A DNA stretch of 21,932 nucleotides, taken from contig URVF01000007.1 in the NCBI GenBank assembly GCA_900551185.1, positions 1 to 21,932 on the forward strand. Direction: 5' to 3'. Both the position numbers and the translations under genes were made by a program. How positions within the stretch are numbered: position 1 is the first letter of the stretch; every line of letters begins with the position of its first letter. This document shows positions 7,299 to 14,858 of the stretch, piece by piece. Below the pieces are notes generated by a model that searched no databases, was not told the DNA's origin, and worked only from the letters and a program-made list of their open reading frames with translations. This DNA comes from an uncultured Collinsella sp. (GTDB lineage: Bacteria; Actinomycetota; Coriobacteriia; Coriobacteriales; Coriobacteriaceae).

Positions 7299-8297
7299 AT
7301 GTCCGACTATCAGGGAAAACGATTCAAGGCTTCTCAGATTCCCGATCCGTCGAAGCCGGGTGCTGCCCATGCGGCACAGCAGGGTCGGACATCCTCTCCT
7401 CAGCAGCCGCGCGCGCCGCGCCCCGTGACGCCGGCGACGCATCGTCGACAGGACGCGCCAGCCGCATATCGACCTTCATCTTATAGCAACGCTAAGAAGC
7501 CGCCCCGGTCTTCATCGCATGCCGCGCCGTCGGATTACACCGAGCCGCCGCGCAAAAAGCGCCGCTCCATTATTCCCATTCTGCTCATCATCATCGGCAT
7601 CGGCCTGATTGTTGCCGCCGCTGCCATCTTTATCAATGCTCAGATTGGCTATAAACAGGCAAGCGATTCGTACCAGAAAATCGAGAAGCAATATGTAAGC
7701 GATAAGGACGCCAGCGGCGTGCCGATTATCGACTTCGATGCACTTGCCCAGACAAATCCCGAGGTTGTGGGTTGGATTTACGCGCCGGGAACCAACATCA
7801 ACTATCCCGTGGTGCAGACCAATAACAACTCCAAATACCTCAACACGCTGTTCGACGGTACGGCCAATGCATCCGGGGCCATTTTCCTGGATAGCAATGA
7901 CACCGCGCCGGGCATGGTGGATCAGCAGACCACGATCTACGGCCACCACATGAACGACGGATCGATGTTCAATGTGATCTCGGACACGACCGATCAGGTG
8001 ACGTTCGACAGCATAGAGTACGTGTATTACATCACGCGCGACGCCACCTATAAACTGCGACCACTGGCGACCAAAGTTGTCGAGGACACGTATGCCAAGG
8101 CGCGCACACCCAATTTTGAGGGCGACGACGGGCTCAAGAACTACCTGTCCGAGATGCTCGACGGTGCCTCTGCCGTGGCGAGCGATGCCACCGATCGTGC
8201 CGCTTCGGCAACCAAGGTCGTAACGCTTGTGACCTGTCGTTCGTTATCGCTGAGCAACACGCGTGCTGTCATGGTGCTCACGCCGGTCGAGGAATAA
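7299..8297 (+). CDS. srtB: Class B sortase (membrane-anchored transpeptidase)
   Basis: Sortases cleave a sorting motif in surface proteins and join them to the cell wall. This 332-residue protein has a basic, Pro/Ser-rich cytoplasmic N terminus (1-90), one membrane helix (91-113) and an extracellular catalytic domain. Catalytic residues are His216 in IYGHHMNDGSMF, Cys313 in TLVTC and Arg322 in SNTRAV. VVGWIYAPGTNINYPVVQ is typical of the class B fold. The N-terminal region before the helix is longer than in classical SrtB. RBS AAGGAGAG precedes the ATG. No substrate with an LPxTG-like tail or pilin gene is nearby, so it may be a housekeeping enzyme or act on distant genes. The subclass is fairly sure; the substrate is unknown. 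Confidence 0.93.
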   Translation: MSDYQGKRFKASQIPDPSKPGAAHAAQQGRTSSPQQPRAPRPVTPATHRRQDAPAAYRPSSYSNAKKPPRSSSHAAPSDYTEPPRKKRRSIIPILLIIIGIGLIVAAAAIFINAQIGYKQASDSYQKIEKQYVSDKDASGVPIIDFDALAQTNPEVVGWIYAPGTNINYPVVQTNNNSKYLNTLFDGTANASGAIFLDSNDTAPGMVDQQTTIYGHHMNDGSMFNVISDTTDQVTFDSIEYVYYITRDATYKLRPLATKVVEDTYAKARTPNFEGDDGLKNYLSEMLDGASAVASDATDRAASATKVVTLVTCRSLSLSNTRAVMVLTPVEE

Positions 8298-8306
8298 GTT
8301 GTTCGA

Positions 8307-8343
8307 GAGTAGCTAAAAAAGCCCCGTTCCAAATTGGCTACTC
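8307..8343. repeat. Small inverted repeat after the sortase gene
   Basis: GAGTAGCTA (8307-8315) can pair with TGGCTACTC (8335-8343), nine pairs with one G-U, around a 19-base loop containing AAAAAAGCCCC. There is no T tract on the plus strand, so a terminator role is doubtful. It lies ten bases before the Shine-Dalgarno of the next gene and might affect its translation. Confidence 0.4.
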
Positions 8344-8361
8344 GATGACGGTAAGGGAGAA

Positions 8362-8781
8362 ATGATGCTCGAGAATGGCAAAACGATGCCTTCGATTGAT
8401 GCTTGGCTGCGCGAGGCCAAGGCCGATTCGTCGGCACCTGCGTGCGGTATGTATCTGACACATAACGGTGTGGTGCGCGCGACGCCCAAGGCCGAGGCGC
8501 GCGGTGTCGAGACCGATGGCGTGGCGCCGGGCCACAAGGTGGGCAGCATGGTGTTCGGCTACGACGCCAGCAAGGTACAGGCCGCCATCGAGGCGACGCG
8601 CGCGATGCCGGGTATCGGCTATGTGCGCGTGTGGCTGGCAAGCGGCGCGCTTGCCGTAGGTGACGACATCATGCTCGTGCTCATCGGCGGGGACATTCGC
8701 CCGCACGTGGTCGATGCGCTGCAGGCGCTCGTTGGCACCATCAAAAATGAGTGCGTGAGTGAGGTCGAGCGCGAGGCGTAG
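8362..8781 (+). CDS. MoaE-like protein (molybdopterin synthase large-subunit family)
   Basis: MoaE with thiolated MoaD makes the dithiolene of molybdopterin. This 139-residue protein matches a divergent MoaE-like group by recall: THNGVVR near the start of the fold, then SMVFGYDASKVQAAIE, VRVWLASGALAVGDDIMLVLIGG and HVVDALQALVGTIKNECV. By hand alignment Lys128 could match one active-site lysine of MoaE (Lys119 in E. coli). The second lysine seven residues later (Lys126) is not present. No moaA, moaC, moaD or other cofactor gene is nearby, so function in Mo cofactor synthesis is uncertain. Two adjacent in-frame ATGs (8362, 8365) follow AAGGGAGA; 8365 has the better spacing. The gene ends at a bidirectional terminator. 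Confidence 0.75.
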   Translation: MMLENGKTMPSIDAWLREAKADSSAPACGMYLTHNGVVRATPKAEARGVETDGVAPGHKVGSMVFGYDASKVQAAIEATRAMPGIGYVRVWLASGALAVGDDIMLVLIGGDIRPHVVDALQALVGTIKNECVSEVEREA

Positions 8782-8811
8782 AGGCTTGCGTCGATAGAAG
8801 GCTCGTTTATA

Positions 8812-8850
8812 AAAATGCCCGCCGGTACGTGTGATACCGGCGGGCATTTT
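8812..8850. terminator. Bidirectional terminator between convergent genes
   Basis: A perfect 16-bp stem (AAAATGCCCGCCGGTA with its complement at 8835-8850) has a seven-base loop, with T runs on the 3' side of either strand. It lies between the MoaE-like gene (plus) and the CmpB-family gene (minus) and can end both transcripts. Confidence 0.93.
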
Positions 8851-8871
8851 GCGTTTTGGGCGCGGTGGACG

Positions 8872-10101
8872 CTACACGCGCGTCGCATCCTTGGGGCTCA
8901 TGGTCATGCTCTGGAAGCGATTCTCCATAAAGTCATTATCGAAGTACTTGCCGTAGAACTGCGCAACGGGAATATCCGGTTCCGTGCCGTTGACGCGCTG
9001 ATACCAATAATCGAGCGACTGCAGCGTCATAACGCCATCGACCAGCATAATGATGGTGAAGATGACGGTAGCCGAGTAGCGGCTCTTCCACGGAATCATG
9101 TTGATGAGCTTGAGCAGCCTCGGCAGCAGCAGCTTGATCCAGATGAGTCCGCCCAGACCCCACAGGCAGGCAAAGCCCGTGCAGGTGCGTCCGCCGGTAA
9201 GGACGGCGAGCGGATCGGGCATGCCAAAGAGCTTCATATGCGAGTAGCTCCACGAGACCACGCCAAACGAGGTCTGCATAAACCAGCCCACGAACACCTC
9301 AAAGCTTGCGCCGAGCAGCGCGCTCACCAAAAAGATAATGATGGGGTTCTTTTTGTAGAAGCGGTTGAGCACCATGGTCATGAGTACGGCGCCAAATCCG
9401 TAGATGGGGCTGAAGGGGCCAAACAGCATGCCGGCGCGGTTCTGGTAGACGCCAGGGTCGTCGACCGTCATGTGCCAGATGTCCTCGGCGATCAGGCCGA
9501 GTATGCAGCAGACAAAGAATACCCAGAACAGGTTGAAGTAGTTGAGCTTGATGTAGCCTTCGCCGGTTTCATCGCGTCCGAGCATGCCCTCGGCGGCGGC
9601 GTCGCGATCGAGCATTTCCTGCAGGCGGCGTTGCAGCTCGCGCTCCTGGCGCAGCGTGGGGTCGACGGTGGTCGAAAGCGCGACGAGGATGCCGAGCTGG
9701 ATGGCGGGGCGCAGCAAGAAAGGCCCGATGCCCTGGAGCATCACGTCAACCAAAAGCTCGACGACGGTCAATGCGATAAGGATATAGGACAGACGGGCGG
9801 CATTGCGGCGCTGGTTCTTGATGAGGTCAAGGCCAAAGATGATCAAGATGACGGCACTGGCAGCCGAGAGCATGATGCCGGCGACAATCAGTCCGACCGC
9901 GACGAGCGTGTTGTCGCCGAGCTTGGCGGCGGCGTTGCCGTTGATGAGCGCGGTGATGACCTGCCACATAAAGGCGCCGACCGACGGGAGCGTGCCCACG
10001 CCGGACAGGATGCACAGGACGGCGTATACCTTAATGATGAGGGGGATCTTCTTGACCTCCGTGGCGCTGGGGACGCTGGGGTCGAGTTCGTTTCGATCCA
10101 T
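8872..10101 (-). CDS. Multi-pass membrane protein, CmpB-like putative ABC permease family
   Basis: This 409-residue membrane protein has two parts. The N-terminal part (about 20-145) has four to five helices, such as IIKVYAVLCILSGVGTLPSV and LVAVGLIVAGIMLSAASAVI. A charged linker with an RQERELQRRLQEMLDRD helix follows at 150-182. The C-terminal part (from about 187) resembles the ABC_trans_CmpB family (Pfam PF06541): FFVCCILGLIAEDIWH, LFGPFSPIYGFGAVLMTMVL, LLGASFEVFVGWFMQ and a conserved-looking Trp/Tyr segment. Members are called putative ABC permeases, but no ATPase is adjacent and the function is not established. The minus-strand ATG at 10101 is preceded by GAGAAAGG; an extension up to 10278 would add 59 residues of non-membrane, Arg-rich sequence and is rejected. 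It is divergent from purF. Confidence 0.75.
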   Translation of the reverse strand: MDRNELDPSVPSATEVKKIPLIIKVYAVLCILSGVGTLPSVGAFMWQVITALINGNAAAKLGDNTLVAVGLIVAGIMLSAASAVILIIFGLDLIKNQRRNAARLSYILIALTVVELLVDVMLQGIGPFLLRPAIQLGILVALSTTVDPTLRQERELQRRLQEMLDRDAAAEGMLGRDETGEGYIKLNYFNLFWVFFVCCILGLIAEDIWHMTVDDPGVYQNRAGMLFGPFSPIYGFGAVLMTMVLNRFYKKNPIIIFLVSALLGASFEVFVGWFMQTSFGVVSWSYSHMKLFGMPDPLAVLTGGRTCTGFACLWGLGGLIWIKLLLPRLLKLINMIPWKSRYSATVIFTIIMLVDGVMTLQSLDYWYQRVNGTEPDIPVAQFYGKYFDNDFMENRFQSMTMSPKDATRV

Positions 10102-10348
10102 ACATAACCTTTCTCGTTTTGCTGTAGGTACAAGGATACGCCGCCGACCTGCCAAAAGACAGGACGAACGTCCCAATTGCAACAATGCAAGCCCCAACGG
10201 CGGGCGAGACGCGTCGCAACGGAAGTATGCGGGATCGTCGGCCCCGAGGCGGTTGCCCAATAAAATGTTTGGCTGCAAAACGGATTATAAGCTCGGTGGG
10301 CTTTTAAAAAGCGCTGTTCATGCGCGGGAGTGCTTGTCTTGCCGTGCG

Positions 10349-10354
10349 TATAAT
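10349..10354 (+). promoter_or_regulatory. Possible purF -10 element
   Basis: A consensus TATAAT lies 41 bases upstream of the purF ATG in the 294-base gap between divergent genes. No matching -35 hexamer is seen at usual spacing. The rest of the gap has short dyads (TTGCA/TGCAA near 10177-10190, CTTTTAAAAAG near 10300-10310) of unknown role. Confidence 0.45.
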
Positions 10355-10395
10355 AGGGCAGGTAACGCCAAATAACGAGGCTCTGAGGGGATGCC

Positions 10396-12066
10396 ATGTC
10401 TCAAGAAACCATCCGCGCGGCCGAGCGTGCCGCGGGACAGGTGAAGACCATGTCGACGTATGATCCGGACTCCGACCAGCTGCATGAGGAATGCGGCATT
10501 TTTGGTGTGTGGGCACCCGATCGCGATGTGGCTCGACTGACGTACTTTGGTCTGCGCGCGCTGCAGCATCGCGGCCAGGAATCGGCGGGAATCGCCGTGG
10601 GTGATGGCGGCACGGTTATGGTCCGCAAGGACCTGGGCCTGCTCGACCGCGTGTTCTCCAACGCCGACCTGTCGACACTCTCCGGCCAGCTGGCCGTGGG
10701 CCACGTGCGCTATGGCACTGCCGGTGCCAAGAGCTGGGAAGCCTCGCAGCCGCATCTTTCTACCATCAACAGCGTCATTATCGCGCTCGCGCACAACGGT
10801 ACCCTCGTCAACACCGACGAGCTGCGCCGCCAGCTGATCGAGCTGGGCGTGCCGTTCCTTTCCAATTCGGATTCCGAGGTCGCGACTAAGCTTATCGGCT
10901 ACTTTACTCAGCGTACAGGACATCTGCGCGAGGGCATTCGCAAGACCATGGAGCTCGTGCGCGGCGGCTACGCCATGACGCTCATCAACGAGCAGGCGCT
11001 CTACGCATTCCGCGATCCGCACGGCATTCGCCCGCTCGTGCTGGGCAAGCTGGTGGACGAGGGTCTGGACCAGGCCGATGCCGCATCCGTTTCGCAGCTG
11101 CCGTCGCAGGACGGCGCCGCGACGGCCGACTCCGCCGTCCATGTCACGCGCGCCGGCGGTTGGGTCGTTGCTTCCGAGACCTGCGCACTCGACATCGTGG
11201 GCGCCGAGTACGTCCGTGACGTCCGTCCCGGCGAGATCTTGCGCATCAGCGCCGAGGGTCTGGTATCCGAGCAGGGCGTGCCTGCAGCCGAAGAGCCCGC
11301 AAACTGCATCTTTGAGCAGGTCTACTTTGCCCGCCCCGACTCCATCATGAACGGCAAGAGCGTCTATGCCTGCCGTTACGACATGGGTCGTCAGCTGGCA
11401 CACGAGGAGCCCGTCGAGGCCGATCTGGTCATCGGCGTGCCCGATTCCGGCCTGCCGCCCGCGGAGGGGTATTCGCACGAGAGCGGTATTCCCTTTGGCG
11501 AGGGCCTTATCAAGAACCGCTACGTGGGCCGTACGTTTATCGAACCTACGCAGGAGTTGCGCGCCATGGGCGTGCGCATGAAGCTCAACCCGCTGCGCGA
11601 CAACATCGAGGGCAAGCGCCTGGTCGTCATCGACGACTCCATCGTGCGCGGCACCACCATGGTGCAGCTCGTCAAGATGCTGCGCAACGCCGGCGCCAAG
11701 GAGATTCATATCCGCATCAACTCGCCCGAGGTCATCTGGCCGTGCTTCTACGGCATCGATACCGACGTGCAGTCGCAGCTCATCAGCGCCAACAAGACGG
11801 TCGAGGAGATCTGCGAGTATATCGGCGCCGATTCGCTGGCCTTCCTTTCGGTTGAGGGCCTGCTGAAGGTCATGCCCAAGGGCGGCTACTGCGATGCGTG
11901 CTTTACTGGCCGTTATCCCGTGGCGATTCCCGAGAGCTTTGGCCGCGACAAGTTCATGGAGGGCTTTAAGCCCCGCAACCTGGATAAGCCACTGCACTTT
12001 GACGACGACGCCGTGGTCGAGAAATACGATGACCGCAGCTGGGAAGAGAAGCATGGCGAGGCCTAA
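10396..12066 (+). CDS. purF: Amidophosphoribosyltransferase
   Basis: PurF makes phosphoribosylamine from PRPP and glutamine, the first step of purine synthesis. The glutaminase nucleophile is Cys33 in EECGIFGV, so the first 32 residues should be removed as a propeptide (about 11 in Bacillus subtilis). The PRPP loop is LVVIDDSIVRGTT at 409-421. Four cysteines (304, 450, 499, 502) are spaced 146, 49 and 3 apart, close to the ligands of the 4Fe-4S cluster in the B. subtilis enzyme (236, 382, 437, 440). This is therefore the iron-sulfur, propeptide-processed type. At 556 residues it is longer than the usual 470-510, partly from the leader and a linker near 228-250. The ATG at 10396 follows GAGGGG; an ATG five bases earlier is out of frame. 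Confidence 0.97.
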   Translation: MSQETIRAAERAAGQVKTMSTYDPDSDQLHEECGIFGVWAPDRDVARLTYFGLRALQHRGQESAGIAVGDGGTVMVRKDLGLLDRVFSNADLSTLSGQLAVGHVRYGTAGAKSWEASQPHLSTINSVIIALAHNGTLVNTDELRRQLIELGVPFLSNSDSEVATKLIGYFTQRTGHLREGIRKTMELVRGGYAMTLINEQALYAFRDPHGIRPLVLGKLVDEGLDQADAASVSQLPSQDGAATADSAVHVTRAGGWVVASETCALDIVGAEYVRDVRPGEILRISAEGLVSEQGVPAAEEPANCIFEQVYFARPDSIMNGKSVYACRYDMGRQLAHEEPVEADLVIGVPDSGLPPAEGYSHESGIPFGEGLIKNRYVGRTFIEPTQELRAMGVRMKLNPLRDNIEGKRLVVIDDSIVRGTTMVQLVKMLRNAGAKEIHIRINSPEVIWPCFYGIDTDVQSQLISANKTVEEICEYIGADSLAFLSVEGLLKVMPKGGYCDACFTGRYPVAIPESFGRDKFMEGFKPRNLDKPLHFDDDAVVEKYDDRSWEEKHGEA

Positions 12067-12067
12067 G

Positions 12068-12088
12068 ACCTGCCATTTGGGGACAGGT
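12068..12088 (+). repeat. GGGGACAGG repeat unit, purF-purM gap
   Basis: TTGGGGACAGG at 12077-12087 is bracketed by ACCTG and CAGGT, a small hairpin right after the purF stop. It is the shortest member of the GGGGAC family that recurs in later gaps. T-rich sequence with a GGTAGG/TTACC pair follows. Confidence 0.55.
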
Positions 12089-12168
12089 TTATTTTGGTAG
12101 GTTTTACCTGCTGTTTTGTTGATTGGGCGGCGCGCGTTGCCAGGATGTGCGCCGAATCGAGGACAACT

Positions 12169-12204
12169 ATGAGCACCGTTTGGCGCCCGGGCGGCGGACG
12201 GTAG
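12169..12204 (+). CDS. Possible tiny leader ORF before purM
   Basis: An ATG with GAGGA five bases upstream opens an 11-codon frame (MSTVWRPGGGR) that ends 18 bases before purM. It could be a translated leader, or chance in GC-rich DNA; nothing else supports it. Confidence 0.15.
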   Translation: MSTVWRPGGGR

Positions 12205-12222
12205 TGGGAGAGGAAGGCTCAG

Positions 12223-13326
12223 ATGAGCGACAGCAAGCATGTGACGTATGAGGATGCCGGCGTCGATACCGCCGAGGGCGGCCGCGCCGTCGACGCTATT
12301 AAGCAAATGGTTAAGGACACCAACCGCCCCGAGGTTATCGGCGGCATCGGCGGCTTCGGTGGCCTGTTCTCGGCCGCCGCGCTTAAGGATATGGAAGACC
12401 CGATCCTGATCAGCGGTACCGACGGCGTGGGCACCAAGCTCGTGCTCGCCCAGATCATGGACCGTCACGAGACGGTGGGTCAGGACCTGGTCGCCATGTG
12501 CGTCAACGATATTTTGGCTTCGGGCGCCGAGCCGCTGTTCTTTCTGGACTACGTTGCCATCGGCCACATTGAGGCCGAGCACATGGCAAAGATCATCAAG
12601 GGCGTGGCCGATGGCTGCAAGCTTGCGGGCTGCGCGCTCGTGGGCGGCGAGATGGCCGAGCATCCCGGCGTCATGGCCCCGGCCGACTACGACCTTGCCG
12701 GCTTTACCGTGGGTGTCGTCGACCGTCCCAAGATGCTCGACCCCGCGAACGTCCGCCCCGGCGATGTGATTCTGGGCCTGCCTTCCACCGGCGTGCACTC
12801 CAACGGCTACTCGCTCGTGCGCAAGGTCATCGGCGTTGACGGCATCAAGCCGGGCACGCCCGAGGCCGCCGCTAAGGCCGAGGAGCTGAGCTGCCCGCTC
12901 GAGGAGCTCGGCGGCGCATCGCTGGCCGACTCCCTGCTGGCCCCCACGCGCATCTATGTCAAGCCGATTCTTGAGCTGCTGCGCGGTGGCGCTCCGGTGC
13001 ACGCGATTGCCCACATCACCGGCGGCGGCATCACCGAGAATCTCAACCGCGCGCTTGCCGACGACGTCGACGCCGTGGTCACCCGTAACGGTGCCGAGAT
13101 GGGCTGGGACGTTCCGCCCGTCATCACCTACGTGTCGCGCCAGGCCGAGCTCGCGCCCAACGAGGCATGCAAGACCTTCAACATGGGCGTTGGCCTGTGC
13201 CTGATCGTCGCCCCCGAGGACGAGGCCGCGGTGACCGAGGCTCTGGTCGCGCTAGGCGAGAAGCCGTTCCGCGTGGGCGAGTGCGTCGAGGGTTCCGGTA
13301 AGGTCGTGTACTCCGATGAGCGCTAA
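12223..13326 (+). CDS. purM: Phosphoribosylformylglycinamidine cyclo-ligase (AIR synthetase)
   Basis: PurM closes the imidazole ring, turning FGAM into AIR with ATP. The 367-residue protein shows the family pattern: YEDAGVDTAEGGRAVDAIK at the N terminus, IGGFGGLF, the nucleotide-binding ISGTDGVGTKL, DLVAMCVNDILASGAEPLFF, the LVGGEMAEHPGVM segment and LPSTGVHSNGYSLVR. The C-terminal half has HITGGGITENLNR and FNMGVGL. The ATG at 12223 follows GAGAGGAAGG. Its last 11 bases overlap the start of purN, a sign of translational coupling. It lies 156 bases after purF, in the same direction and without a strong terminator, so the three genes are probably one transcription unit. Confidence 0.97.
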   Translation: MSDSKHVTYEDAGVDTAEGGRAVDAIKQMVKDTNRPEVIGGIGGFGGLFSAAALKDMEDPILISGTDGVGTKLVLAQIMDRHETVGQDLVAMCVNDILASGAEPLFFLDYVAIGHIEAEHMAKIIKGVADGCKLAGCALVGGEMAEHPGVMAPADYDLAGFTVGVVDRPKMLDPANVRPGDVILGLPSTGVHSNGYSLVRKVIGVDGIKPGTPEAAAKAEELSCPLEELGGASLADSLLAPTRIYVKPILELLRGGAPVHAIAHITGGGITENLNRALADDVDAVVTRNGAEMGWDVPPVITYVSRQAELAPNEACKTFNMGVGLCLIVAPEDEAAVTEALVALGEKPFRVGECVEGSGKVVYSDER

Positions 13327-14017
13327 CGAGCAGATGACTGCCGCCGAGGGCCTGGGCTTTGTGCCCTATACCCGTCCGACCGGCACCGATACGGCCGAGC
13401 CGCTCAAGATCGGCGTGCTCATCAGCGGTTCGGGTACCAACCTGCAGGCGCTGATCGACCTGATCGCCGCGGATAAGCTCAATGCCTCGATTGAGCTCGT
13501 GGTGTCGAGCCGTCCTTCGGCCAAGGGCTTGCAGCGCGCCGAGCGTGCGGGCATCCAGACGTTGACCCTTTCCAAGGATGTCTATGCCGATCCCATCGCC
13601 GCCGACGAGATCATCGCGCACGAGCTGCTCGAGCGTGGCTGCGAATATGTGGTCATGGCTGGCTACATGCGCATGGTGCATACGCCGCTGCTGGCGGCGT
13701 TTCCCAACCGCGTGGTCAACTTGCATCCGGCGCTGCTGCCGAGCTTTACCGGCGCGCATGCGATCGACGATGCCTTTGCGCGCGGCGTCAAGGTGACCGG
13801 TGTGACCGTACATTTTGCCAACGAGATTTACGACAACGGCCCCATCATCGCCCAGCGCGCGCTGGCTGTCGAGGAAGGTTGGGATGTCGACACGCTCGAG
13901 GAGCACATCCACGCGATTGAGCACGTGCTGTATCCCGAGGTTGTTCAGATGCTCGCCGACGGCCGCGTCCACGTGCTGGAGAGCGGCAAGGTAGCAATTG
14001 ACGTGCCTCGCGGCTAG
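13316..14017 (+). CDS. purN: Phosphoribosylglycinamide formyltransferase (GAR transformylase)
   Basis: PurN transfers a formyl group from 10-formyl-THF to GAR. Key residues match the well-studied enzyme: Asn135 and His137 in NLHPALLPSF and Asp173 in EIYDNGPII. The N-terminal phosphate loop is VLISGSGTNLQAL (34-46). The 233-residue length includes about 30 residues before the conserved start at KIGVLISG, more than most PurN. The ATG at 13316 overlaps purM by 11 bases, with only a weak Shine-Dalgarno in purM, so translation probably depends on purM. A hairpin terminator follows the stop by 32 bases. Confidence 0.96.
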   Translation: MSANEQMTAAEGLGFVPYTRPTGTDTAEPLKIGVLISGSGTNLQALIDLIAADKLNASIELVVSSRPSAKGLQRAERAGIQTLTLSKDVYADPIAADEIIAHELLERGCEYVVMAGYMRMVHTPLLAAFPNRVVNLHPALLPSFTGAHAIDDAFARGVKVTGVTVHFANEIYDNGPIIAQRALAVEEGWDVDTLEEHIHAIEHVLYPEVVQMLADGRVHVLESGKVAIDVPRG

Positions 14018-14049
14018 CGGCGCACAGTACAATTTAGTTGAGTGGTCAG

Positions 14050-14087
14050 GGTGGTCATTGGCGCCAAGGCGTGCGTGGCCACCTTTT
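14050..14087 (+). terminator. Terminator after purN
   Basis: GGTGGTCA (14050-14057) pairs with TGGCCACC (14076-14083), eight pairs with one G-U, and is followed by TTTTGTTTT. It ends the purF-purM-purN unit. Confidence 0.75.
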
Positions 14088-14095
14088 GTTTTGGG

Positions 14096-14151
14096 TAGTC
14101 ATCGGGGACGTTCTTGAATGACTGGTCGTTTAAGAACGTCCCCGATGACTA
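14096..14151. repeat. GGGGACGTTC palindrome, purN-EIIA gap
   Basis: A perfect 20-bp inverted repeat (14096-14115 with 14132-14151) contains GGGGACGTTCTT, with a 16-base centre. It lies just after the purN terminator and just before the EIIA Shine-Dalgarno. It has no T tract. It belongs to the GGGGAC family. Confidence 0.8.
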
Positions 14152-14169
14152 GGTGAGAGAGGTGAGCGC

Positions 14170-14634
14170 ATGGCGGATAACGAAGCGCTGTTTACGCCTG
14201 AGCTGGTGTTTTTTGATTGGGAGTGCGCGACGCCGGATGAGGTGTTTGCGCGGCTCGAGGACGAGCTTGCACCTCGCGGCTACATTGCGCCCGGTTGGCT
14301 CGATGCCGTCCGCACGCGCGAGGATGCCTATCCTACGGGTCTTGCCATGCCGGCGGCCAACATCGCCATCCCGCATACCGATCCGGGGTTTGTGGCTAAG
14401 CCCTATATCGCGGTGGTAAAGCCCGCGGCGCCCGTGGTGTTCAGCGCAATGGCGGGCATGGGTGCCCCCGTGCCGGCACAGATCATCATCAATCTGGGCA
14501 TCGCCGAGCCGGGCGGCCAGGTCGAGGCTCTGCAGGCGCTCATGAACATCTTTATGGACGCCGATGCCGCAGCCGACGTGCTCGGCCAGACCACGCCCCA
14601 GGGCATGGTCGACGCCATCCGCCGCCACTTCTAA
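14170..14634 (+). CDS. PTS EIIA domain protein (fructose/mannitol/galactitol-type fold)
   Basis: EIIA proteins accept phosphate from HPr on a histidine and pass it to EIIB during sugar uptake. This 154-residue single-domain protein has the PTS_EIIA_2 pattern, with the phosphorylatable His69 in NIAIPHTD and the preceding ATP-independent core (EDAYPTGLAMPAANIAIPHT). The sequence looks closest to the galactitol-type group by recall. No EIIB, EIIC or sugar enzyme gene is adjacent, so it either serves a distant permease or is regulatory. The ATG at 14170 follows GAGAGAGGTGAG. Both flanks are GGGGAC palindromes, which makes it likely to be a single-gene unit. Confidence 0.85.
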   Translation: MADNEALFTPELVFFDWECATPDEVFARLEDELAPRGYIAPGWLDAVRTREDAYPTGLAMPAANIAIPHTDPGFVAKPYIAVVKPAAPVVFSAMAGMGAPVPAQIIINLGIAEPGGQVEALQALMNIFMDADAAADVLGQTTPQGMVDAIRRHF

Positions 14635-14648
14635 GGTGGGGCTGAGTC

Positions 14649-14783
14649 GGCACTTGGGGACGTTCCTTTTCTGCCGGCAGTAAGGGACAGTCCCGAAGTG
14701 CCGGCATATAAAGAACGTCCCCAAGTGCCAAGTGCCAGAGCTGTCCCCTTTGCACCAAAATGGTGCAGATTAACCTGTCCCCA
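14649..14783. repeat. Nested GGGGAC repeat cluster, EIIA-PPIase gap
   Basis: The outer 17-bp stem GGCACTTGGGGACGTTC (14649-14665) pairs with 14713-14729. It encloses a GCCGGCA/TGCCGGC stem (14673-14679 with 14699-14705), which in turn encloses GGGAC-A-GTCCC (14684-14694). To the right, two minus-strand GGGGACAG units flank the hairpin TGCACCA-AAA-TGGTGCA (14751-14767). The segment looks like two or three family members side by side. Confidence 0.75.
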
Positions 14784-14858
14784 ATGCACCAAGCGTGTCG
14801 CGGGGGCCGCGTTGTGACACAATGGCGTTTGTTCGATTCGTGATGCGAAAGGCCAACT

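Noticed and set aside
8815..10107. Plus-strand open frame opposite the CmpB-family gene
   Set aside because: It covers the terminator and the antisense of a clear membrane protein; its composition (Asp, Glu, His-rich) is that of a shadow frame.
10318..13014. Very long minus-strand open frame opposite purF and purM
   Set aside because: It is antisense to two certain genes; the protein is rich in His, Gly and Arg with no recognisable domain, as expected from GC-rich third positions. No good ribosome site is associated with it.
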